Source: Brachionus plicatilis
Taxonomy: Eukaryota > Rotifera > Eurotatoria > Ploima > Brachionidae
Direction: 5' to 3'
NCBI GenBank assembly: GCA_010279815.1
Contig: QEOQ01000460.1
Span: forward strand, 28,315-61,907
DNA: 33,593 nucleotides
A program made the position numbers and the translations under genes. The notes beneath the pieces are model-generated. The model searched no databases, had not been told where the DNA came from, and saw only the letters and a list, made by a program, of their open reading frames with translations. Of this stretch, positions 23,736-32,366 are shown piece by piece (the stretch's first letter is position 1; every line of letters begins with the position of its first letter).

Positions 23736-24659
23736 CTATATAAATTAATAATATTCAATTTACTAACTTCTTTTTTATAAAATTATTTCGAAATTTTTAT
23801 TGTGCATTTTTTTGAAAACAGAAAATAAAAATAAATTTCTAAAATGCTTGATTTAGAAAATTCATTCGATTCTTGTAATCGTTAGAGAATGGTAAGAGTA
23901 ATAGTAAGAGTCCACCAATTAAACGAAAATTGGTCATTATTTATTCAAATTAGGAATTTTTAATTTTTCTGAAAATTCAATCAGCCCTAAATTTCTGTAA
24001 TTTAATCTTTGATTGCTTTTAAATATTGTCTAATAAAATTACATTTTTATTCATTGTTGTCATAATAATTTAAATTCTTTTATTCTTTGGACTGAAAAGA
24101 AAGGTATTACCTATTATACACAGCCTGATGGTTACCCTGAAACCATTGAATTAAATAAATAAAAAAATTTATAGAATGGACACTCAATAAATCCTGAGAA
24201 TTTATCAAATTTCGAACATCCTTATTAGAATAGTTTGAATTACGAAACAAATATAAAAAATCAGATTAAACGCGATTAAAAAAAAATTTCTGATCTATAT
24301 TTTATTTTTGTGATCATCAAAAAATCAAACCATAAAAATTTGTTTTACTAATAATGTATAAAGTATCTTTTTAGAGAAGGTCTTTAAAAATATAATTTTC
24401 TTGTATGTTTAGTATTGCAAAGCAACATAATCTTTGACATATATAAAAAAAAATAAAAAACATTTAAGATTTACTTTTTATTTTTGCATAAAACCGAGCT
24501 TGAATATATGCACTTTAATTATTTAGTTAAAGCATGATAAAGATTTCAAAGGATAATTCTTAATATTGAACTTTTAAGGAACTAAAATTTCGATTCAAAT
24601 CTACAAAAACATTGCTTATAGTTAGTTATTTGAAAGATTTGGAATTTATTTGATTGTTA
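23736..24659. other. space between PIGW and the coiled-coil gene
   Basis: Should contain the missing PIGW 5' exon(s) and the promoters of two head-to-head genes. Nothing reaches the standard of an exon. A 53-codon minus-strand frame at about 24110-24270 (with NKDVRNLINSQDLLSVHS and WFQGNHQAVYNR) and a leucine-rich one at about 23840-23937 were examined and set aside. Confidence 0.4.
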
Positions 24660-27600
24660 ATGATGAATGATAAACAAAAAAAACAAAATGATAATTATCA
24701 AGGTAAGATAACTTTAAACGATTGGCTTAAATTAATTTTTATTTAACTCAACAATTTTTTAGCATTTCTAAAAAATAAAAATAATAACAGACTTTAAAAA
24801 TTAGTATTTAGAACGAATTTTTTTATTTTCAAAGCTTCGACTAAGCTGCAAAATCGATTTTATCGACTAAATTATTGTGTAATATTAGTGATTTAAAGCT
24901 AGAAATTGTTTTTTGTTTATAAAATTACTTTTATCACTAAAATAAATTTATTTTATTAAAATGCTACATGCATTTAAAATAACTTTTTAAAAAATAAAAA
25001 ACTTTTATAATTTTAAAAATTCTTTGTATTTAATATATCTTTTTGTAATAATAATTATTTAAGGTTTTGTGAAGTTCAGTACAAAAGAACAGAACAAAGT
25101 GTAAAAAAATTAAATAACTTTTTTTTAAAAGTTTTAAATTAATTCTATGAATGCAGAATGGTGCAACATTCAAAGTTGCATCAACTGTAAAAGTCTGCTA
25201 ATTATGTGCAAAACTGTTTCTGCTAAACTCTGCAAATTTAGCAGACCTTGATATTTGATGCAACTTTGAATGTTGCACTAATTTGAATTTACAGAATTAA
25301 GTTTAAATATTTAGAAAAAAATTTATTCAATTTTTTTAAATATTTTTCTGTTCTTTTTATCATTATGTACTGAATTTCACAAAACCATTATTTAGCCTAA
25401 TTATTAATTAAGATTATTAATTATTTCCAAAATCACAATCTTATTTTTCGACATAATAAACAAATAAATATAATGTTTCAAAAATTCTAACATGCTTGAT
25501 TTGGAAAGTAAATACGATTAAAGCTTTATTGAAAGAATGGACACTCAAGCAATTGCTAGAAAAGAACAAAGACCAAAAAAAAAGAAAAAGGCGACGAGTA
25601 TTTTGGAGTTTATAAGTCATTTTTAAATGTTTAAATTTTTTTATCGAACTAAAAAATAAATTTATTTTACATTGAAAAAGTAGTTTTACCCTGATAAAGT
25701 TTTTTTATATTGAAAAAGTCTTTTATACAAAAAAATTATTTTCATAATTATTATTTTAAAAATTATTATTCGTTTTATAGGCTTAAATTTATTTTAGTTA
25801 TACAGGTGAAGTATAATTAAAACATTTTTTTAATCGTTAATATTAGTAAATTTATATAGGTGAATTTAAATTAGTTATAAAAAAACAGAGTTGCTTAAAA
25901 GTCTCAAAAAAAGTCCAAGTCCGAACTTTTTTTTTATATTTGCTATCAAAAAATTTATATGCTCTTGGGTTGTCTAATGCAAATAGATTTGCCATATATC
26001 ATAATTTTCTTGCAATTTTAGCATAAAAGTCTTCACAATTCTTCTTCAGTATCCAAAATTTTAGTCCGGACTTGGACTTGAGTTGAGACTTTTAAACAAC
26101 CCTGTAAAAAAATAAATGCCATGTGTTATGAAACATAAAAAAGAACAATAATAATGGACATTTTTCTAAATTTCTGTTTTTTTTTCCTTGTTTCACTAAT
26201 TTAATCATGATTTCACATTGTTTGCTTATTTAGCCTCCTTATCTGTAGTTATTGCTTTCTTCGTTATAAGATAACTTAAATCGAGCAATTAGCATTTTTA
26301 TTTTCATTAAGCATCAAATATTTGTTACTTTATTACGCAAGAATTATTTTAAAAAAACTTCATCCTAATTTAAATTAGATTAAATGAAAATTTAAGTTTA
26401 AAAAAATCTTCAAATTTACGGGAGAGTGAAGTTGAGAGCAATTTTTATCTGGAACAGAGCAATTAATTTAAAATTTTAGAAATTCCGATTAAAATATGAT
26501 AAATAAACGAAATTTTAGAATATTTTAAATTTTAACAAAATTTGTTGACTATTATTAACAAAAAATTTATTTCAAAATTCATTTTGAAAAAGTTTTTTTA
26601 TGTGTTATTTGAACAAAATTGCTCTGCTCTGAAAAATTGCTCCCAACTTCACTCTCCCCAAATTTACTTCTTTATCAATGATTCAAAGTATTTTCTAAAT
26701 TATTCCTTAATGAAACAACTTTATACTGTCAAAGATTTTAAGATTGTTAAATTTTATTTGAATGAGCAACAGTAAATTTATTTTATTATTATTTAAGGAA
26801 ACAAAAATTGTTTTTTAGATCAAATCGAAGACTTTCGTCCAAATCACCAGTATCAACAGGACGATGATTGCCTTCCCCCCGATTGTAGATCGTATTGTAA
26901 GTAAATGCTTTTTATTTCTTGTGAATTTTTGGAATAAATTCTCATTCATCCAATATTTGCTCTCTTAGGTGCATTTCTATAATAAAAATTTTTTTAATCA
27001 TTTTTTTTGCAAAGTTTTTTTAATTATTTGAAATATCGTTAGGGAAATGAACGCCGCTCAACTGATTTCTCATAAGGTTTCTACAGAATTGTTTAAAAGT
27101 TCTAAATTAAAGTCCAAGTCCGGACTAAAAAAAAAAATAAAAGATTATATCTCGGACTTAAATTTAATTAAAAGGTCCGAACTTGGACTTGAATTGAGAC
27201 TTGTGACTTTTAAACAACTCTGATTTGAAGATATAAAAAATTAAATTTCACATTGCGTTGTGAATTTTTTAATAATAGGACAAAATACGAATGTAAAATT
27301 TAATCGACTCTTTTGACTAAGGTATAATTTTTGTTCAGAAAAATGAATGGCGGAGATATAAAAAAGGCAATGTGAAATTGTAGTACAAAAATAACAGCAC
27401 AAAAAGTAAAACATTTAATTTTTTTCTAATTGTACAAAAATGGTTTTACAAATAGTAAATTAATGAACACATTTGTAAAAACGAATTCTGAGCTCTACAT
27501 AAACTCTGCAATTTTCTATAAAACCGTTTTATTAAAATATGCAGTAAATTACGCAGTGAATTCGTTTGTACAAATTTGTAAAATATTTTACTGTTCGTGT

Positions 27601-29072
27601 AACCATTTTTAAAAATTATAAAAGAATTACAGTGTTTTACTTTAAACCGCAGAACTGGTGATATTACATTAATTTACGTAAATTTAAATCAAAAAATGTA
27701 AAATTAATAATAATAATAATAATATATATAAGCTACAGCAAGACTAGCTTGCGGAGATGGCCTACTAGGAGGTCACCAATGGTAGCTCCTTGCACATAAC
27801 ACATAGAAAAGTACTGAAAAAAGAAATCCTGTTTAAATTTTTAGGTCAAAATAAAGTTAACATTACGGATAGAAAAAGCTGTAAAAGAAAAATTATAAAA
27901 ATAAGTGTTCGTGATTAAGATAGTTGACTAGACCGGAAGGCATCGTATCCGATTCCATAAAATTAGATCAAATTACATAAAATTAGATCAAATTTAGGAT
28001 GTAATAAAATGTAAGCTTACGTTAAATTATGTAAAATTACGTAATATTACAAGTAAAACTTAACAAAAAAGCTGACGGCCGAAAAGTCGAATTTTTCGAA
28101 CAAAAATTTGGTTTTTATTTAATTTTTTTAAATTTTTAGTTTATTTTTTTTAACATTTTTGCAACTTTAAATTTTATAACAATATTTTGGGTAAAATTAT
28201 GTAATAAAATATAAAAAAATGTAAAATTTCAAGTTGAAAAAATGTTAAAAAAACTAAAAAAATTCAAAAAAAATCAGATTTTTATGTAATTGCTCCGGTA
28301 CATATTTCTTTTTTTTCTTGAAACGTTCAAAACTTAAAAATCCAGCAACTGTAATTACTCCTTTATTCCATTTTATTTCTATTCAAATCAAAATAAAAAA
28401 TATAAAAATCAATTTTTTAATTTTTTCACAATACTTAAAAAAAAAGATGTTATGTTCTTTAATTCCAAAATTCACACTATTGTCTCAGTTAGTTTGATAA
28501 TTTTTTAAGGGTGTGGTCCATCATTGATTTGGATAGCTTTTTCATTTTTTATTTTAATTGCTTCCGTTATCGGGGCCTTTTTTTTCAATAAACATTTTAT
28601 CGATAAATCGACAGCTCTACAAAAAGAGAATCATTATTTGAACCAAGAATTAAAATTTGTGCAGATCGAAAATGATAAATTAAGAAAGAAATTGACAGAA
28701 ATGAAGACGGAAAACTATAAGATGGAGGAAATGAAGCAGAAATCAACAGAGATGATAACGGAAAATGAGGAAATGAACGAGAAACTGACAGTAATGAAGA
28801 CGAAAAACTATAAGATGGAGGAGATGAAGCAGATATCAACAGAGATGATAACTGAAAATGAGGAAATGAACGAGAAACTGACAGTAATGAAGACGGAAAA
28901 CGATAAGTTGGAAGAGATGAAGGTGAAATTAACAAAGATGATAACGGAAAACGAGGAAATGAACGAGAAACTTACAGTGATGAAGAGGGAAAACGAGAAT
29001 TTAAATCAAAAAATATCTTTTTTACAGATAGAAAATGAAAATCTTTTAAATCACCTTATAAGTAAAAATTAA
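24660..29072 (+). CDS. single-pass membrane protein with repeat coiled coil
   Basis: Family not recognised. Three exons fit by phase: 24660-24702 (donor GGTAAGA), 26819-26896 (acceptor TTTTTTAG, donor GTAAGT) and 28510-29072 (acceptor TTTTTTAAG), giving 227 residues. Residues 1-31 are polar (MMNDKQKKQN start, QDDD end). Residues 32-43 carry three Cys (CLPPDCRSYWCG), with the third join creating the Trp codon. A membrane span follows at about 45-67 (SLIWIAFSFFILIASVIG), then FFFNKHF, then a Glu/Lys/Met-rich coiled coil to the end. The coil contains 31-residue tandem repeats (MKTENYKMEEM, MITENEEMNEKL). The large exon is open from its acceptor to the stop. AATAAA lies at 29134. The two upstream exons are tiny and inferred only from perfect splice sites and matching phase, so the 5' structure is less sure. 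Its introns are packed with MITEs. Confidence 0.6.
25063..25386. mobile_element. foldback MITE in intron 1 of the coiled-coil gene
   Basis: Terminal arms begin GGTTTTGTGAAGTTCAGTAC at 25063 and end in the near-exact inverse at 25386. A perfect 24-base inner inverted repeat lies at 25161-25184 and 25255-25278 (GTGCAACATTCAAAGTTGCA core). A further small stem GTCTGCTAA/TTAGCAGAC lies between. Intermediate segments (AAGAACAGA..., TTAATTCT) also match inverted. No coding capacity. The target duplication is unclear. Confidence 0.8.
25886..26104. mobile_element. hAT-type MITE, copy A
   Basis: 219 bp flanked by a perfect 8-bp duplication TAAAAAAA (25878-25885 and 26105-26112). Terminal inverted repeats of about 40 bases start CAGAGTTGCTTAAAAGTCTC, and the right arm read inward starts CAGGGTTGTTTAAAAGTCTC. 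Both contain AGTCCAAGTCCG. An 8-bp target duplication with CAGNG ends is characteristic of the hAT superfamily. The duplication is A-rich, so it alone would be weak support. Confidence 0.8.
26420..26659. mobile_element. MITE with GGGAGAG ends and 8-bp duplication
   Basis: 240 bp between perfect direct repeats AAATTTAC (26412-26419 and 26660-26667). The arms of about 40 bases begin GGGAGAGTGAAGTTGAGAGC and GGGGAGAGTGAAGTTGGGAG (right arm read inward), and continue through CAATTTTT and CAGAGCAATT. No coding capacity. Eight-base duplications occur in hAT and some other superfamilies; the ends are not the usual hAT CAGNG, so the class is left open. Confidence 0.8.
27084..27222. mobile_element. 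hAT-type MITE, copy B
   Basis: 139 bp, related to the element at 25886-26104 through its ends. The left end is CAGAATTGTTTAAAAGTTCT and the right end read inward is CAGAGTTGTTTAAAAGTCAC, both followed by AGTCCAAGT. The centre is shorter. Flanks (GGTTTCTA and ATTTGAAG) do not match, so the duplication is lost or the copy is rearranged. Lies in intron 2 of the coiled-coil gene. Confidence 0.75.
27700..27800 (-). mobile_element. possible 3' end of a non-LTR element with ATT tail
   Basis: An unusually GC-rich stretch for this window. Read on the minus strand it runs GCAAGGAGCTACCATTGGTG, then CCTCCTAGTAGGCCATCTCC, GCAAGCTAGTCTTGCTGTAG, and ends in an (ATT)n-type microsatellite at about 27703-27729. 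Unique sequence ending in a simple repeat is how many LINE and SINE copies end. CCTAGTAGG and CAAGCTAGTCTTG are short palindromes that could form stems. No coding frame; the class is unproven. Confidence 0.45.
28105..28285. repeat. AT-rich inverted repeat
   Basis: A segment at about 28105-28175 containing TTTTTAGTTTATTTTTTTTA and AACATTTTTGCAACTTTAAA is matched in inverse by 28225-28285. It lies in intron 2 of the coiled-coil gene. A tandem duplication of ATAAAATTAGATCAAATT occurs just upstream at about 27957-27998. Origin unclear. Confidence 0.5.
28701..29008 (+). repeat. 93-bp tandem repeat in the coiled-coil coding exon
   Basis: Units start at 28701, 28794, 28887 and 28980 (ATGAAGACGG, ATGAAGACGA, ATGAAGACGG, ATGAAGAGGG). 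That is three full 31-codon units and a partial fourth. The units are very similar at the DNA level, pointing to recent expansion, and the 93-base length keeps the frame. Confidence 0.92.
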
Positions 29073-29713
29073 GCCTCCTAAGTACAATTTATCTTATAAG
29101 TACAATTTAAATATTTAAAAAAGAAAATTTTTTAATAAAAATTTACTATTTTTATTCAATTAATTTAATAATTTAAATAAATTTGAACATAAAATATATG
29201 ATTTATTCCTTAATTTTCATAACGAGTCAAAATGACTCGTTTTGGTGCTTCTAGTAGTTTTAAATTTTGGTGCTTCTAGTGTTAAAAAAAATTATTTTTA
29301 TTATGTTAATTTTTCTTTAAATATTTTTAAAAAAAATTGGCTTGGTTGAAAGTAAAAATAAACTAAGAGAAATTTTGACCGAGAGCCTTAAAATTAATTT
29401 TTATTTCTTTTGTAATTATGTAGAGATTTTAATTATCTACAAAACGGTATGCCACAAGTATCAGTTCTTTGAAATTGAAGAATTCTCCCAAAAAAAAAAT
29501 ATTTTTAGTTGTTCAGCTATGAGCTTTTAAAAAAAAGAGCTAGGTGACTATCTATTTTTCTGCAATAATACTTAGGCTATTCTCTTTCATATAATTGGTG
29601 CCCGGAAGGTCAAGGTCTTATCACTATCTTGAAAACATATGGTCCATGTTTTAGCATAAGCCTTCAAAAATGGGTGAGGTAAAAAAAAAATAAAAAGAGA
29701 GAAAAAATATATA
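29073..29713. other. 3' flank of the coiled-coil gene
   Basis: No gene seen. AATAAA at 29134-29139 is the likely poly(A) signal. A perfect hairpin AACGAGTCA-AAA-TGACTCGTT lies at 29220-29240, beside a 15-base direct repeat TTTTGGTGCTTCTAG (at about 29238 and 29264). A less AT-rich patch at about 29598-29670 has no long frame. Confidence 0.5.
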
Positions 29714-29855
29714 ACGTAATCATCCGAATTGAGTGACATGTCTTTAAAATAGAGTACTCTATTTTAGTGACACGCTGTTATAACATGTAAAAGATTCTAT
29801 AGTGACATGTCACTAAAAAATTTAATGACATGTCAGTAAATTCGGATAATTACGT
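29714..29855. mobile_element. TA-flanked MITE (mariner-like)
   Basis: 142 bp between TA dinucleotides (29712-29713 and 29856-29857). Terminal arms of about 30 bases start ACGTAATCATCCGAATT and, from the right end inward, ACGTAATTATCCGAATT; both reach TGACATGTC. The inside has further GTGACATGTCAC and AATAGAGTACTCTATT palindromes. A TA duplication suggests Tc1/mariner-type mobilisation; TA is also likely by chance here. Confidence 0.7.
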
Positions 29856-30384
29856 TAATCAATTTTACTAATTTTAGCTTATATAATAATGAGAGAAAAT
29901 AGTTAATACCCTCCAGTTTGAAAAATTTATAAGTTTTTTAGAAAAATTAATTTTAATTTTAATTTTTCAACTAATAATGATAAAAAATGTGCTAAAATAT
30001 CTGTAAATTTACGTGAAAAAGTTAATTCGTCTATTTGCGCAATGGATTTGAATTTTTGCTTTTCATTTTTAAATATAATCAAGTTGATTATACTTTTTTT
30101 TAAATTAAAACTACTTTATTCAACTAATATAATTAATTAAAATCTTTTGATATTTAATTAATCAAATTATTTGGGTTGTTTATCAGATTTTACTAAAAAT
30201 TTGAGGGTTTTAAATTAAAATTTGGATACTTTTGGTCTTTGGAAAAACATCCAATTGCAATTTTTGAGAGGATGTCAGATATCATACGAATTTAATCATT
30301 TCATAGGAATATCGCTAATTAATATTCGCATAAAAGAACTTTAACTAGTGTTTATTTTTTATAGATCAACCTTGAAGCTTTTTT

Positions 30385-30897
30385 CCAAAATCCAATGCAA
30401 AATTTAATGTTGGTCAAACAATTTTGATTTATTTTTGTAATGTAAGTGAGAGGGTTTCAAATTACATTGGAAAAGCTAATAATTTTGGAGAATCCTGGCA
30501 CAATGATTTTTCATCAATGCTTGATTGCCATCCATTAGTCAATGCTTTTGAAGACGCGTTCAAAAAGAAAATTATAACCTATAATACAGTGCTAAAGATA
30601 AAAACTGGCTCGCTATCAAAACGTAAGCCAGCTTATGCAATTTTAGACCAAAGTAACTATCTAAAGCCCAACTTTTTTTTCTATCTTAATCTCTAATTAT
30701 TTTAAATTAATTAAATTTAAATGAAAATCAATAAAATTTACAAGATAAACCAAGAATACGAAATATTATCAAGCATTGGTTATAATAATAATGAGAATCA
30801 GAAAATGGCAATTTCTGTATTGACTAATGTTTTGAAGGTTTTAGTTTGGCATTATGAAATTTCGCAGTGCCATTATGAAAAACTTAGAAATACAAAT
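30385..30897 (+). pseudogene. MULE-type transposase C-terminal fragment
   Basis: The frame from about 30385 to 30696 reads PKSNAKFNVGQ, FCNVSERVSNYIGKANNFGE, SWHNDFSSMLDCHP, AFEDAFKKKI and KRKPAYAILDQSNYLK. This matches the segment after the catalytic core in many MULE/FLYWCH-linked transposases (WNVxER...TNNxxExWHxxFxxxLxxxHP...FIxxLKxE). Gly-Glu-Ser-Trp-His is the key cluster. After stops at 30694-30720 the same frame reopens at 30721-30897 (INKIYKINQEYEILSS), probably the tail. The catalytic DDE portion is absent, so it is inactive. No terminal repeats were identified. Confidence 0.65.
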
Positions 30898-30939
30898 TAA
30901 CTCAGATATGAGTTAAGGGTTAAAACTACACAGCTAACA

Positions 30940-31984
30940 AATTTTGAGTCTATTTGAGTTCTAAAAATAAAGAATGAAACAAATTACATTAAAGATAGTA
31001 AGTTTTTAATTGTCAATAAGTTTGGTAAAAATTTAAGTTCTCATTTAATTTTGAATTTTAAACTAAATTATCATATTAAATTTTACAATAATAAATAGTG
31101 TTGGGCATATTTTGTCCCGAGTCGACTCGAGTCGACTCGACTAAGCTTATTTTTTAGTCGACTCGAGTCGACTCGAATTTTTTTTTAGTCGACTCGAAAC
31201 ATTATTTAACAATTAAGTTAAATAATTAATATTAGAATTTGATAGTTGAATAGATAATTGAAAAGTTGAATTTCAATAGTTGATAAGATAAAATTTTTAG
31301 AAAAAAGCAGAAAACACAAAAATTTTTTAGGATAAAAAAAATTAAATTTAAAAGAAAATATTTTTTTGAAGTCGAGTCGACTCGACTAAAAAAAGTTCGA
31401 GTCGACTCGAGTCGACTGGAAATAAATTCGAATCGATTCGACTCGACTTGGAAAAAAATTCAGTCGACTCTAGTCGACCTAGTCGATTCCCAACACTAAT
31501 AATAAATGTAATTTAAATAATTGTATAACTTGTATGTTGACAAGTAAAACCTTTTATTTAAAATTTAAAAATTATTGTATCCCGTTTCAAAACAACTCAA
31601 CTTGTGAGTCAAGCGGAGTTGTGTATATTAAAAAAATGTTTAAAATGCAATGTTTTTTATATAGGTGAATCAGGTAAAAAAGCTAAAGAAAGAATTGAAC
31701 AACATTTTTATAAAATTAATTATTTTAGACAAAATATTAGAAAATCTTAAAGTAACTTAAACAAACTTTCTGAAGTATCAATTCACTTTAATAGTCTAAA
31801 TCATTCAATGGATGATTTAAAATATTTTATTTTTAAATCAAATTTACATGATAAAATAAAAATACTATTAACAGAAACTGAGTTGACTAGAATTTTTCTA
31901 AAATTTCAAATTCCTTTTTTAAATAAGAAAATACCAAAAATTGAATATATAAAAACTCTAAGTTTTGCTTCTTTTTCAAAATGA
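30940..31984 (+). pseudogene. Penelope-like element, linker and GIY-YIG endonuclease remnant
   Basis: The linker is read from about 30950 (NYIKDSKFLIVNKFGKNLSS) to 31095 and resumes at 31507 (CNLNNCITCMLTSK, PFQNNSTCESSGVVYI), because a MITE splits it. Then come KCLKCNVFYIGESGKKAKER, IEQHFYKI, HFNSLNHSMDDLKYF, and a terminal LTETELTRIF. This is the GIY-YIG nuclease pattern of Penelope-like retroelements: (V/L)VYI, a Cys pair, YIGESG, Arg, then His and Glu. The frame shifts within the run of seven A at 31630-31636 and there is a TAA at 31748-31750, so it is dead. The Cys-rich linker (CxxxxCxxC) is characteristic of some Penelope clades. The reverse transcriptase is missing, so this is a 5'-truncated copy. 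Confidence 0.8.
31096..31498. mobile_element. hAT-like MITE inserted in the Penelope-like element
   Basis: 403 bp with ends TAGTGTTGGG...CCCAACACTA and a perfect 8-bp duplication ATAATAAA (31088-31095 and 31499-31506). Subterminal regions are arrays of GAGTCGACTC palindromes in both orientations around an AT-rich core. No coding capacity. Removing the element and one copy of the duplication rejoins the Penelope linker in frame (codon AAA then TGT), which shows both the insertion point and the order of events. Confidence 0.9.
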
Positions 31985-32184
31985 TTGTACACTGTGTTGC
32001 AAATAAGAGAAAATTAAATTAAAAAAAAATTTTCTTTTATTTTTTATTTTCATGAAATTTCATTCTTAATCTTTTATTTATAAAAATATTTTCATAATAG
32101 GCCTTTGTATTCTTTTGAAAAAAATCTTCCTTTTTTTTTTCCTTTTAAAAATTCAAAAACTTATCAGAATTTTTCTCAGAATTT

Positions 32185-32226
32185 AGATCCTGAAGAAGCC
32201 CACTCTTGGTCGAAACGCGTCGATCT
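32185..32226 (+). ncRNA. candidate hammerhead ribozyme of the Penelope-like element
   Basis: Type I hammerhead layout. Helix I is AGATC (32185-32189) paired with GATCT (32222-32226). Core box CTGAAGA is at 32190-32196. Stem II is imperfect (GCC with GGT around CACTCTT). Core box GAAA is at 32212-32215, a very short helix III is formed by ACGCGT, and cleavage triplet GUC ends at 32221. Penelope-like elements are known to carry minimal hammerheads with a tiny helix III in their terminal regions, and this lies about 200 bases past the GIY-YIG frame in the same orientation. Weak points: an A at the variable core position, and an A-C mismatch at the base of stem II. It may be decayed. Confidence 0.55.
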
Positions 32227-32366
32227 TTTTATATTAGAAAAATTTTAATTTTTTTACATTTTTTTATTTATTTTTTTACAAATTTAAAAATTATTTTATA
32301 AAAAAACATATATTTTTTATTCAATTATTTTATTTTTTTTTTTAAAAATTCATTTGCATATTATTT
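32227..32366. other. 3' flank of AMACR
   Basis: Very AT-rich. AATAAA on the minus strand at 32316-32321, about 46 bases after the AMACR stop, is a plausible poly(A) signal. Confidence 0.4.

Noticed and set aside
23840..23937. Leucine-rich minus-strand frame (MTNFRLIGGLLLLL) considered as the missing PIGW membrane segment
   Set aside because: No acceptor precedes it, no donor follows before a stop, and it lacks PIGW N-terminal signatures.
24110..24270. 53-codon minus-strand frame (NKDVRNLINSQDLL ... GNHQAVYNR)
   Set aside because: Frames of this length are expected by chance, the splice phase does not fit PIGW, and no family is recognised.
28597..28935. 112-codon frame antisense to the coiled-coil repeats
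   Set aside because: Serine/proline-rich shadow of the tandem repeat; the sense frame has a membrane span, an acceptor site and a coiled coil.
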